Shown here one piece after another: positions 1 to 8,547 of a stretch of DNA of 48,386 nt (positions within the stretch are counted from its first letter, which is position 1; every line of letters starts with the position of its first letter). This DNA is from Planctomyces sp. (GTDB lineage: Bacteria > Planctomycetota > Planctomycetia > Planctomycetales > Planctomycetaceae): contig SXXK01000063.1 of the NCBI GenBank assembly GCA_005791255.1, positions 1 to 48,386 on the forward strand. The letters are read 5' to 3'. The position numbers and the translations under genes are program-made. The notes under the pieces were generated by a model that saw nothing but the letters and a program-made list of their open reading frames with translations, did not search any database and was not told the origin of the DNA.

Positions 1-634
1 CATGCGCGTGCTGCAGACCGGCAGCCACGTCCCGAACGATGCCGACAATTTCAGCGACCGACAGCGTTCGTTTTACCAGCAGATCTTTCAGCGAAGGGCC
101 ATCGATCAGTTCCATGACCAGCACTGTGCAACTGCCGTGCTCCAGCACCTCATACACATGCACGATTCCAGGATGAGACAAGCAGGATGTCCGACGAGCC
201 TCCTCAATGACGCTTTGCGACAGTGTCCGTTTGTCCTGTTTCGGCACCTTGATGGCCACAAAGCGATCAAGCAGAGGATCCCGGCATTTCCAGACTGCGC
301 CAAAACTAACCTCACCACGCTGTTCGCAGATCTCAAAACGAAGGAAACGCCCCCCCGGCACAAACTCACTGGTCCCTGTAGAGTCAGTCCTCGCCAATAC
401 AGCCTCGACAACCTCGGCAGATGCCGATGGTACATGATTACCTGAATCGTTGCTCTCTGGCTCATTCCCGCCGCTGCTCATGTCACCGTCCTGCCCAAAA
501 TCCGGCACCGATATCAGCCTCTTCAGGCAAAGACGCAGGTCCGAGCCTGGCGGGGACAACCAATCCGGAACAATCTGGCAGAATTCCGAGAGGCAAATTT
601 GGTGGCAGCCTTGGCGGAAAAGTGCCCTGCGCAT
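1..634 (-). CDS. Serine/threonine protein kinase, N-terminal part (cut by window edge)
   Basis: The ORF track misses this frame because it has no stop inside the window. Read on the minus strand it shows a protein kinase N-lobe: a glycine-rich loop (GEVSFGAVWK), the ATP-anchoring lysine in VAIK, an alpha-C glutamate in EEARRTSCLSHPGIV, and the hinge region LVMELIDGPSLKDLL. It ends at GLQHAH, just before the expected HRD catalytic loop, which lies outside. Two starts fit: ATG at 634, preceded by AGGAAAAGC, and ATG at 481, preceded by GGACGGTGAC. The 51 residues between them are not part of the kinase fold and match nothing I know. Planctomycetes carry many Hanks-type kinases of this build, often with membrane and sensor domains after the kinase. 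What this one senses cannot be told. The kinase call is firm; the start is not. Confidence 0.82.
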   Translation of the reverse strand, partial: MRRALFRQGCHQICLSEFCQIVPDWLSPPGSDLRLCLKRLISVPDFGQDGDMSSGGNEPESNDSGNHVPSASAEVVEAVLARTDSTGTSEFVPGGRFLRFEICEQRGEVSFGAVWKCRDPLLDRFVAIKVPKQDKRTLSQSVIEEARRTSCLSHPGIVHVYEVLEHGSCTVLVMELIDGPSLKDLLVKRTLSVAEIVGIVRDVAAGLQHAH

Positions 635-1033
635 GCTTTTCCTGTTGTCCTGATATCTCGAGATCACGGGCCGAAGCTGCGGCTGAGCCGTCACCCCCGG
701 CCCAAACACCCGTCCAGTGTCACCACAGGTGACGAGTTGGGACAACGAAAATCCAAAACGCACGTTTCACGGAGCGAAACGCGACAATCGGCCGGATAAA
801 TACTGCGACGCACTCACCTGACTGCTCACTGCATCTCAATGTCTTGTCAAAACTGCTGCCGGGGTAACCGCACCGGCAGTGGCCTGAACAATTTTCGCTG
901 CCACATGCCTGTCAGTCTCACTCAATCCCAGTGACCAGGACTATTTCTCAGGCACCACCCACATGATCTTCGGGCCTGCCCACGGGTAAAGCTCACCCGC
1001 CGCAAACACCGCGTGTGGCAGACCAGCACATCA
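635..1033. other. Intergenic region without a recognised gene
   Basis: About 400 bases between the kinase start and the end of the di-haem protein gene. The frames here give only short arginine- and serine-rich ORFs that look like shadows. No hairpin with a T-run, tRNA or repeat was seen. It should hold the kinase promoter, but no convincing -35/-10 pair stands out. Confidence 0.4.
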
Positions 1034-3727
1034 TCAAAAGTCACCAGCCTGCCGCAAATCTTCAGTCGCCGTCTGGCCTTCCGGTGTGACTGCGTTTGTC
1101 AGCGGAATCCCCAGTGTGGGATGGTCAAATGGTGCTTCGCCGCGCACGACTCGCGGATCCGTCAGCGATTCCAGAAAACGCACCACGTCCGCCTGCTGAC
1201 TGGCCGGGATCGCCGTCTCACGCACACCCGTCTCCGGATCCGTTCGCAACGCCGGATGCAGGTCCACATTTTCCCGCCCCAGCTCGTTGTACGGTGCCTC
1301 ATAATGGTCCAGAACATCCTGCAGCGTCGCAAACTTCTGCTCCGGACCGTCTGCCTTAAACGCCGCATGAAAATATGGAGCAGTCAGAGCGATGTTGCGC
1401 AGTCCCGGTGTCCGAAACGCTCCCTGCACAACAGACCAGCGTTCGGCTCGACGCCTCGCCAGCGAAAATGGCAGCGGGGATGTGCGAAGCAGCAATGGCA
1501 TCGGCATCCCCTGTCCAAATGTCCCCGCAATACTCTGCAATGCGTCCGACTCACTCCTGAAATCCAGCTCCACCACTCCACCCACACCCGGATCAAATCG
1601 CACACACGACTGCTGCTCAGCCGTTAATCCGGACTGTAAACTGACAGGACGGTCACTGGTGACGCCGATGTTGTAATAACCGGAATCGTAAAATCGGGGA
1701 GCCCGATCAGGCCAGAACAGCATCCGCTCGATCCGCTCGTCACGCCCCGCACCGCCACCACCCAAAAACACCAGAAACTGATTCTCCAGCGCGGCGTCAT
1801 TCAACGGATCCAGCGGATCCTCGAATTCCAGCACCGGGCCAAACACCGTGGCCCGCGTTCCACCCGCAAACTCGGGCCCCCGATGACAGTCCGCACACGC
1901 ATGGTCCTGAAACGCGCGGAAGCCGGCCAGTATCGCCTTCGCTTGCGCCGCCTGCTCAGGTGACTTGCCCGCCGTCACCGACTCGCCCGCCCGCCGTAAC
2001 CGCATCAACTCGTCAAACTCACTCTGATCCGAAACCAGACGCTGCTGATAAGCCATTACTGCCACACCCCAGAACAATGAAAAATTGGCCTCCACCTGCT
2101 GCAGCCGCAGGACCTGCCCCGTCAATGCATCACGCTCCGCCACAGCCGGTACCTCGCCCCCACACCACCACTCGTCACAAAACGCCCGCTGAATCAGCTG
2201 CCTGTAGGTCAGCATGACCTTCCCGTCCCGTACAAGAGTACCGAGGTGCGAGTCGGACCCGGCCACCTCTTGCTGCGACAATGGCACCCGATCCAGCAGC
2301 TTTCGTGCCACATGATGATACTGCCGCCCAAACCACGACATCTCAGACGCCGACAGCAATGGCGCAGTCGCCTGCGATGCCAGCGCTGCATCCGGCAAAC
2401 GCACCAGCACCCGACACCAGCGACCATTTCGCACCACCCACTTGCCGTAGCCATCCACCCCCGCCTCATCGCCCAGATGGTCATAACCATTAAACACACT
2501 GTCAGCTCGCCCGTCATGAAACAGCCGATCACTGAAGACGGCATTGATCACCGACGGAGCATTCCGGGGCAGCTCACGTCGCCGCTGAAATGTCGCAGGC
2601 AGCAGCTGCTCACATGCCAGCTGCGTATCGTCCGCCACAGCACGCCCGAACTGAGCTTCCTGCGGCGCCAGGGCCCGCCCCAGTCCGGTTACACCCAGCA
2701 GCTGATCAGAACTTAACCCCGGCCACCGGCCCTGCAGCTCAGCCACATCAGTCCCCGCCGGGAGATTCACCGCGGCATACGCCGATGCCGCTGCTGCATC
2801 CGCGGCCCGCACAGCACCGCTGCAAAGCAGGGCGTCCAGCACCAGCTGCAGACGCGTCAGGATCTCGACCGCAAATGCTTCAGCACCACCCGGAACCCCA
2901 CCACTGCCGCCCACAGCAGCAGCCTGCCCGGACACCGCTGTCACCAGCCCCTGCCAGCTCACACGCACGTCCTCGGGCACGCCATCCGCCAACTGCAGTA
3001 ACACCAGACGTTCACGAACCTGCTGAACCGGAAAAAAACCACCAGCCTGAGCTGCCAGTGTCAGTTTTCGCAGCCCCTGCACAGCCAGTAAATTCAACTG
3101 GCCGGGAAAATTCACCATCCCACCCCAGCGGTTTTCGTAAACCCGCAGTACCTGGTCAGCACGCAACTCACACGACGGCTCCAGACCTGACGCCGCTGCA
3201 GCTGCATCGAGCGGCACCGACACCGCCAGCCGCAGCGGCATCCCGAAGGAAATCGGACGAGCATCCGCCCCGGCCCGGAAATGACACGACGCACAGGCCG
3301 TCTGACCATCACTGCCCACCTGCTGATCCCAGAAAAACGCCTTACCCAGAGCTGCCAGAAGCTGCGAATCCCGCACCATCCCACGCAGATCCGACACAAT
3401 CACCTGGGCCCGCTCATCCCGCATCCGCTGGCGACGCTGTGCTGTCAACACCGGCTGCCGCGCCAGCATCCCCGCACGCAACTCCGCAGACAGCTTCCGC
3501 ACATCTTCAAAACTGGTCTCGATATTCTGCAGCGTCTGACGCTCACAACCCTCCGACTTCATCCCGCCATGCGGAATCACCAGCCACGGCTTCCGCTGCG
3601 GTGACGGCGGAGTCTGCTGGCGACGAAGCTCCTCGGATTTCAGCACAGCCGGCTCGTCCGCCGCCACAGCTGCCGCCATCGGCAGACACAGCAGCAACAC
3701 CCAGACCATCACACAGCAGCGTTTCAT
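1034..3727 (-). CDS. Large di-haem cytochrome c peroxidase/MauG-like protein
   Basis: This is a secreted c-type haem protein. Starting at ATG 3727 gives 897 residues with a clean signal peptide (MKRCC, then hydrophobic VWVLLLCLPMAAAVAA). The ORF-track start 16 codons upstream would bury it. Two haem-binding motifs are visible: CASCH at about residues 145-149 and CADCH at about 611-615. Between them lies NAPSVINAVFSDRLFHDGRA, typical of the di-haem peroxidase/MauG family, where peroxide is reduced or a partner protein is oxidised in the periplasm. Family members are usually 320-450 residues; here the spacing between haem motifs is about 460 residues, so there is a large insertion or extra domain. 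It is the third gene in line after the multicopper oxidase and SCO genes on the same strand, which suggests a shared redox role. The exact substrate is unknown. Confidence 0.8.
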   Translation of the reverse strand: MKRCCVMVWVLLLCLPMAAAVAADEPAVLKSEELRRQQTPPSPQRKPWLVIPHGGMKSEGCERQTLQNIETSFEDVRKLSAELRAGMLARQPVLTAQRRQRMRDERAQVIVSDLRGMVRDSQLLAALGKAFFWDQQVGSDGQTACASCHFRAGADARPISFGMPLRLAVSVPLDAAAAASGLEPSCELRADQVLRVYENRWGGMVNFPGQLNLLAVQGLRKLTLAAQAGGFFPVQQVRERLVLLQLADGVPEDVRVSWQGLVTAVSGQAAAVGGSGGVPGGAEAFAVEILTRLQLVLDALLCSGAVRAADAAAASAYAAVNLPAGTDVAELQGRWPGLSSDQLLGVTGLGRALAPQEAQFGRAVADDTQLACEQLLPATFQRRRELPRNAPSVINAVFSDRLFHDGRADSVFNGYDHLGDEAGVDGYGKWVVRNGRWCRVLVRLPDAALASQATAPLLSASEMSWFGRQYHHVARKLLDRVPLSQQEVAGSDSHLGTLVRDGKVMLTYRQLIQRAFCDEWWCGGEVPAVAERDALTGQVLRLQQVEANFSLFWGVAVMAYQQRLVSDQSEFDELMRLRRAGESVTAGKSPEQAAQAKAILAGFRAFQDHACADCHRGPEFAGGTRATVFGPVLEFEDPLDPLNDAALENQFLVFLGGGGAGRDERIERMLFWPDRAPRFYDSGYYNIGVTSDRPVSLQSGLTAEQQSCVRFDPGVGGVVELDFRSESDALQSIAGTFGQGMPMPLLLRTSPLPFSLARRRAERWSVVQGAFRTPGLRNIALTAPYFHAAFKADGPEQKFATLQDVLDHYEAPYNELGRENVDLHPALRTDPETGVRETAIPASQQADVVRFLESLTDPRVVRGEAPFDHPTLGIPLTNAVTPEGQTATEDLRQAGDF

Positions 3728-3910
3728 GGCAGTCACGTCTTCCAGCATCATCACTCGAAAAAACAATCCGGACACGCCCGACCGATCTCAGGCTGAGCTT
3801 CGCACAGAAAGAACACTGAGCACTGGAAGCCCCTCGGAGCACTCTGATGAGGTTTCGGTTTCAGGAAAATCCCGTCGGTATCAATCACCTCGCAGAACTC
3901 AGTCGCACCA

Positions 3911-4651
3911 TCAGGCTTCCGGAACAGGCAGCCGCCCGTAACGCTGACGACTGCTGCTGCCACACACGCGAATCACACCTGCCAGCAGCTGTGGAAACGG
4001 CAGCCCTGCGGGATACGTACTCCAGCGATTCGTGCTGTCGTTGCCAAAGGTGAACAAGGCTGCGTGCTGCGAACGATCCTGATCCCGCACCGGATCCGGA
4101 TCCACATACCCGAACCCCCGCCGAATCGACTCCACACCCTCCACTGCACCCGTCAGAAATGTCCACGATGCCAGTCCCGGCGGCGATGACTGCACAGACT
4201 GAGCCCGAAAGGTTGCGGCATACTGCCGCAGTCGCTCGGGAGTATCCGTGAGGGGGTCGAGCGTCACAGACACCAGAGACACACGATCGCCAAATTCGGC
4301 CGCCAGCGGAGCTCGGAGCTTCTGAAACAATCCACTGGCAGCCGGACAGGTACCGTTGCACTGAGTATACATGAAACTGACCAGGACGATCCGATCCCGA
4401 ATCAGATCCGATACCAGCCGCACCACACGACCACTCTGCGTCACACACTCCACATCCGGCAACTGATCAGAATACCTTGCCCCCGCCGTCAACACCCGCG
4501 TCGCTGCCAGGGTGCCTGTCACCGCCGGCGCTGCCATCCGCGGACGCACTGCGCTGGCAGCTACCACCGTACCCGCTGCTGCTGCCGATGCCCGCAACAG
4601 AAATCGCCGCGACGTTCCCGCAGCACCTGATTCATCCGCCGAAATGCTCAT
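3911..4651 (-). CDS. SCO1/SenC family copper chaperone, Tat-exported
   Basis: This 246-residue protein has a twin-arginine signal (SRRFLLRASAAAAG) and then a thioredoxin-like SCO domain. The copper-binding CxxxC motif is present as CNGTCP (Cys98, Cys102), and the distal histidine is found in SQHAALF (about His196), so all three Cu ligands of the family are intact. SCO proteins deliver copper to, or keep reduced, the copper sites of extracytoplasmic oxidases, classically the CuA site of cytochrome c oxidase. No cytochrome oxidase gene is nearby. The neighbours are a Tat-exported multicopper oxidase 162 bases upstream and a di-haem peroxidase-like gene about 180 bases downstream, all on one strand. 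The context therefore suggests copper supply to the multicopper oxidase; that link is inference. Confidence 0.85.
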   Translation of the reverse strand: MSISADESGAAGTSRRFLLRASAAAAGTVVAASAVRPRMAAPAVTGTLAATRVLTAGARYSDQLPDVECVTQSGRVVRLVSDLIRDRIVLVSFMYTQCNGTCPAASGLFQKLRAPLAAEFGDRVSLVSVTLDPLTDTPERLRQYAATFRAQSVQSSPPGLASWTFLTGAVEGVESIRRGFGYVDPDPVRDQDRSQHAALFTFGNDSTNRWSTYPAGLPFPQLLAGVIRVCGSSSRQRYGRLPVPEA

Positions 4652-4813
4652 CGACTGCGCCCTGCTTTACAAATGGCCATCAGGTTCGAGGTCCGTTCAC
4701 ACCGCGACACCAGCCGAGCAGAACATCCGGCTCAAATCGCCGGATGCACTGCACAAAAACGCCCCCTAACCCAATCACAGCAATTAACAACTGCACACTG
4801 CACCCGGGAATTG

Positions 4814-7219
4814 CTAACTTTCTCTGCAACAATGCTCATCATCGCACGGTGACTTAAAGTACCAGTACTGCCTCCGCACTTTTAAATGCTCATCAGGCAG
4901 GGCCAGCCCGGATCGCGGATCCATCTGAAACATCATCCGCATGTCTTCGTGGTCCAGGTTGTGGCAGTGAAAGACAAACGGACCTTCAAATGTGCGGAAT
5001 CGCATCAGCACGTGCACTTCCGTATTCGGCCCCAGAATCGTGGTGTCATGCTTAATCCCCAGGTTCCAGACACTGCAGTCAAAATCTGATATCGCTGCGT
5101 CGTGCCGGAAGTCCGAGCTTTCCGGAGGCTGGAATGCTTCGCGCCAGCGAGCCTGCTCAGATTCTGACTGCCACGCTTCGAGCCCCTCGGCCAGAGTGGG
5201 ATCAAAACGCCGGGGGTCATATCCTTCGCGACACAAAGTGATCCGCTCGCCCCGATGATTCTTTGCCCGAACAAACAGATGCTGATGCGATTCCAGGTGC
5301 AGGTGAATCGGATGCCACCACCCACCACTGCGATTTCGCAGTATCCACAGCTCTGTGCTCCACAACTGTGGTACAGCATTGGCTATGCAGGAATCATAAA
5401 ATCGCTTGTTGATCTGCCATGCCCCGCGGCCCCGCTCGAAATTGAACTCGCGAACGTAGATCCGTTCGGGATCCGGGACCGGCAGCTGCACATGCCGCCG
5501 CAAACGAGTTCCCTGCTGCATCGGCAACGATGGCTGCAGCTGCTCGGGATCCTGCCCCGACTGCTGATTCTGTAAAGGCCACGTCCGACGATCATCAGCC
5601 TGCTCGGATACCACAAACTTCAGCAGAAACAGCGGTGCAGCACGGTCTTCACGAATGTCCTCAGCACCACCACGAGGAGTATCGGCCAGAGTCTGCTGGT
5701 TGTCACCATGACCAGGACCACGACCGTCCTTCTGATTCAAAGTGCTGACCACCAGCACTTCATAACTGCCATCACTGTGTCCCCAGCCTTTGAACACGTC
5801 GGACTTCAACTGGGCAAAGTCGAGGCAGACGTCAGCGCGAGTTGCCATGCCAAGAAACACGGAACTCTGCTGCTGCGCCTGGTCAAACAGCCAGCTATCC
5901 TTTCCAAATCGATGAAACACGAGTCGTTTGCGCTGCCGCGTCTGCGGATGCACCACCCAAAACTCGATGTTGTAAAAGCGAGCCAGTGACGCATCCAGCA
6001 TCCGCAGCCAGTAGCGTTCGAATCGGACGGCCTGGCGAGGATACGCGGCACCGTTCACCAGATGTATCGTTCCCAGCGTCCCGTTGTGATCGAAGGGATC
6101 AAAGTGAATGCGGGCCTCGCCGAAGAGGCCTCGCTGCGGATCCGCAGACTGCAGCTCCGCACTGACCGCCGGCTGAATCTGGTCCGGCTGAGTGATGGGA
6201 ACCAGGCACAGGTCCCTGAACACCAGCGGGATCTGCTTCTGCGGCAAATGCCGCCGCCAGCCGTCCGGCCCCGTCACATCATGACCGTTTTCTTCAATCG
6301 GATCGTCCTGCAGGAAGAAGTAGCCGGCCAGTCCCATGAGCGCATTATGCGCAGTGATGTCTTCAGCATGATCGTGATACCACATGGTATTCTGAATCTC
6401 GCCATAGTCCCACGACGACAGCGGTCGCCACGCCAATGGGCTGGCTGCAGTCCCCGGCTCCTGCAATGCCTCATGCGGTACCGGGTTTGGATAGTAATAG
6501 TCCCTGATGCCAATCCCGTGTACGCATTTGTCACCCGGCAAACTGCCAGGCTCCACCAAAAAATTGGGATGACCATCGGAATGCGCCGGAGTGTGGCCGC
6601 CATGCTGATGCAGCGACGTGTCCAGCATCAGCGTCGGATCGATTTCATTGCGGAGCCGCACCACCAGAGGCTGACCGGACCGGGCCAGTATGGTTGGTCC
6701 CGGAGTACTGAAATGCTGCTGCAGCACCCGACCACCAGCATCACACTCAGTGAATCCATAGCACAGCAGTCGAGTCAACCAGCCGGGTACTATCTCACGC
6801 ACCACCGCCCGGACTATCAGTTCGGCAAACTGCAGTGGAGCCGGATGATTGTCGATGGTGCCACGATAGATGTCGCCAGGACGAAAGTTTGAGGCCTGAG
6901 TCAGAGCCCATTCGGTGCCCGCAGCAGGCTGCACTGCAAGACCGGGATACTGCCAATGGAATTCCGGAGCGATTCCCTGAGACCCGCCGCCGAGCGGAGG
7001 ATCCTGGACGTCAGACTGCTGCCGCACCACACGAGTTGGCAGGATCGGCGGAAACGGCAGCGGCTGCACCCATTTGTCAATGTCCGATTCCGACAGTTTC
7101 AAGTGCACCAGATCGCAGCGGCGGTATCCGTCTGCCTGTACTGACACGGCGTTGCTGAATGTGGCCGCAGAGACAGCTGTGGCCTTGCCTGCGGCTGTGA
7201 AGAATCGACGCCGATCCAT
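4814..7219 (-). CDS. Multicopper oxidase of the CotA/bilirubin oxidase type
   Basis: This 801-residue protein begins with a twin-arginine-like signal (MDRRRFFTAAGKATAV) and carries all four copper-ligand motifs: HQHGGH (about residue 202), YHDHAED (about 278), HPIHLH (about 634) and HCHNLDHEDMRM (about 750). The last holds the T1 copper Cys and His ligands and a Met five residues after the second His, as in CotA and bilirubin oxidase, where the axial ligand is Met. The family oxidises phenols, bilirubin or metal ions by one-electron steps and reduces O2 to water. At 801 residues it is longer than CotA (about 510); the extra length sits between the second and third motifs and includes Gln-rich stretches. 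The C-terminus ends in CCRES. An SCO copper chaperone and a di-haem protein follow on the same strand. The substrate cannot be predicted. Confidence 0.88.
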   Translation of the reverse strand: MDRRRFFTAAGKATAVSAATFSNAVSVQADGYRRCDLVHLKLSESDIDKWVQPLPFPPILPTRVVRQQSDVQDPPLGGGSQGIAPEFHWQYPGLAVQPAAGTEWALTQASNFRPGDIYRGTIDNHPAPLQFAELIVRAVVREIVPGWLTRLLCYGFTECDAGGRVLQQHFSTPGPTILARSGQPLVVRLRNEIDPTLMLDTSLHQHGGHTPAHSDGHPNFLVEPGSLPGDKCVHGIGIRDYYYPNPVPHEALQEPGTAASPLAWRPLSSWDYGEIQNTMWYHDHAEDITAHNALMGLAGYFFLQDDPIEENGHDVTGPDGWRRHLPQKQIPLVFRDLCLVPITQPDQIQPAVSAELQSADPQRGLFGEARIHFDPFDHNGTLGTIHLVNGAAYPRQAVRFERYWLRMLDASLARFYNIEFWVVHPQTRQRKRLVFHRFGKDSWLFDQAQQQSSVFLGMATRADVCLDFAQLKSDVFKGWGHSDGSYEVLVVSTLNQKDGRGPGHGDNQQTLADTPRGGAEDIREDRAAPLFLLKFVVSEQADDRRTWPLQNQQSGQDPEQLQPSLPMQQGTRLRRHVQLPVPDPERIYVREFNFERGRGAWQINKRFYDSCIANAVPQLWSTELWILRNRSGGWWHPIHLHLESHQHLFVRAKNHRGERITLCREGYDPRRFDPTLAEGLEAWQSESEQARWREAFQPPESSDFRHDAAISDFDCSVWNLGIKHDTTILGPNTEVHVLMRFRTFEGPFVFHCHNLDHEDMRMMFQMDPRSGLALPDEHLKVRRQYWYFKSPCDDEHCCRES

Positions 7220-7477
7220 ACATATTTCCGTGTTCCTTGGGGGGTGATCACTATGTCGTCCCTCCCCAGAATACCGCTGCAGCCAGCCTGGGCAATTGCG
7301 AATTCAGGCAAAACAGGAAATTCAGGAAGAACGGGTTCGAGAAGGAAACTTCGCCAGTTTACGCTGCGTGCGGACCTGGCAGCCCGGAGCTTTAAACTCG
7401 TCAGGATTCCGCGATAGTACTCAGTTACTGCACAACAACTGCACACTGATCAGTTTCCACTGCGACGAGAAACAGAT

Positions 7478-8086
7478 ATGGACCTCGATCCCGGCCAACT
7501 GCACCCCAACAAACTCTACCTGCACCTCGTGCGGACGATCATGCCGCGTCCGATTGCCTGGGTATCCACAGTCTCGCCGACGGGTGTCCTGAACCTGGCG
7601 CCGTACAGTTTTTTCTGCGGCGTGGGGTCACGCCCGCCCACCCTGCTGTTCTGCCCGGCCAACCGCCGCGACGGCAGTCCCAAGGACAGCCTCGCAAACA
7701 CTTTGGCACGCGAAGAATTTGTGGTCAACATGGTGCCATACTCGCTGGCCCGCGAAATGCAGCTGACCTCCAGCGAACTGTCACCGGAAGAATCGGAGTT
7801 TGAACTGGCAGGACTGGACACTGCGGACTCGGTGGTGGTGAGCGTGCCGCGAGTCCGATTGTCGCCGGTCAGTTTCGAATGTCGCCTGCTGCAGCATCTG
7901 GCACTGGGCGCAGGACCGGGCGGAGCCAACATCGTGATCGGGCGGATCGTGCACATGCACATTGACGACGCCGCGCTGAACGACACCGGTTTTGCCGATC
8001 CCGAATTGCTGGATCTGGTTGGAAGGCTGGGAGGAACGGAATACTGCCGGATCCGCGATCGTTTCGATCTGGGTGAGAGACCTTAG
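7478..8086 (+). CDS. Flavin reductase-like (FMN-binding split barrel) protein
   Basis: This 202-residue protein matches the flavin reductase/DIM6-NTAB family: PRPIAWVSTVSPTGVLNLAPYSFF near the N-terminus, then a core with FVVNMV and the domain end PVSFECRLLQ...IVIGRIVHMHI. Members bind FMN and reduce flavin with NAD(P)H or act as flavoprotein oxidoreductases in the cytoplasm. No signal peptide is seen. The start ATG at 7478 follows a weak purine-rich stretch. It is transcribed divergently from the multicopper oxidase, with about 258 bases between them, so the two promoters share that gap. The physiological partner is not evident. Confidence 0.82.
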   Translation: MDLDPGQLHPNKLYLHLVRTIMPRPIAWVSTVSPTGVLNLAPYSFFCGVGSRPPTLLFCPANRRDGSPKDSLANTLAREEFVVNMVPYSLAREMQLTSSELSPEESEFELAGLDTADSVVVSVPRVRLSPVSFECRLLQHLALGAGPGGANIVIGRIVHMHIDDAALNDTGFADPELLDLVGRLGGTEYCRIRDRFDLGERP

Positions 8087-8146
8087 AGAGTTTTCAGTGG
8101 GCAGTTGGCAGTTTTGTGCAGACGGATGCAGGCGGTGGTTTAAGTT

Positions 8147-8193
8147 CCTCACCCCCTCACCACCGGCCCTTCTCCACCTAAAGGGGGCGAGGG
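8147..8193. repeat. Imperfect inverted repeat, CCTCACCCC ... GGGGGCGAGG
   Basis: The left arm CCTCACCCC and right arm GGGGCGAGG pair at 8 of 9 positions and enclose CACCGGCCCTTCTCC. Translations of this element (PSPPLGGEGP) recall spurious short proteins annotated in many unrelated genomes, which points to a widespread intergenic element. That comparison is from memory. Confidence 0.5.
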
Positions 8194-8400
8194 TTGACTG
8201 AATGTTGGCCCGGCACGATGACAAGCACAAGCATGAATACGATGACAATTACGGGCCCGAGAGCAATAATCTCGAGGAGCGACCGTGAGGAAGCGGGCGG
8301 GCGCCGCGGCGGGACACACGACTAACCGCCGCCGGGGAAAACGCAGCAATTGGAGCGATTGAAAGCAGCGATCGGGGACACTGCCGCCGGTTTGTCTCAC

Positions 8401-8422
8401 GCGAAGACGCGAAGACGCGAAG
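8401..8422. repeat. Tandem GCGAAGAC octamer repeat
   Basis: Two full copies of GCGAAGAC and a third partial copy (GCGAAG) follow TCTCAC. The motif resembles intergenic sequences I recall from planctomycetes and other phyla. No function is known to me. Confidence 0.6.
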
Positions 8423-8547
8423 GAAACCACAGGCTGCTGCCGTGTGGGGTCGTCGAGCACTGGCACTGACACGGCTCGCCAGTAACCCGGGAATGCATTA
8501 CCATTTACGGCCACGCTTGTCCTCAGCACCACGGCAGGAGTCCACTC

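Larger units (their letters stand above)
8087..8547. other. Intergenic region with two dispersed repeats
   Basis: About 460 bases without a credible gene. It holds an imperfect inverted repeat (8147-8193) and an 8-bp tandem repeat (8401-8422), both listed separately. ORFs here, such as the 127-residue minus-strand one, are translations of these repeats. Confidence 0.6.

Noticed and set aside
2-465. Track ORFs 2..445 (+) and 106..465 (-) at the left end
   Set aside because: The kinase N-lobe is read in a different minus-strand frame, open to the window edge, with all key motifs.
2590-3819. 409-residue plus-strand ORF opposite the di-haem protein gene
   Set aside because: Its product is a Pro/Ala/His/Arg-rich string without domains. 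It mirrors the codon-position bias of the real gene on the other strand, which has two CxxCH motifs and a signal peptide.
6062-6892. 276-residue plus-strand ORF opposite the multicopper oxidase
   Set aside because: The copper motifs lie on the minus strand; this frame is an Arg/Gln-rich shadow.
4786-7448. Exact 15-bp direct repeat AACAACTGCACACTG at 4786-4800 and 7434-7448, flanking the multicopper oxidase gene
   Set aside because: About one such match is expected by chance in a window of this size, and there are no other signs of insertion such as terminal inverted repeats or a transposase.
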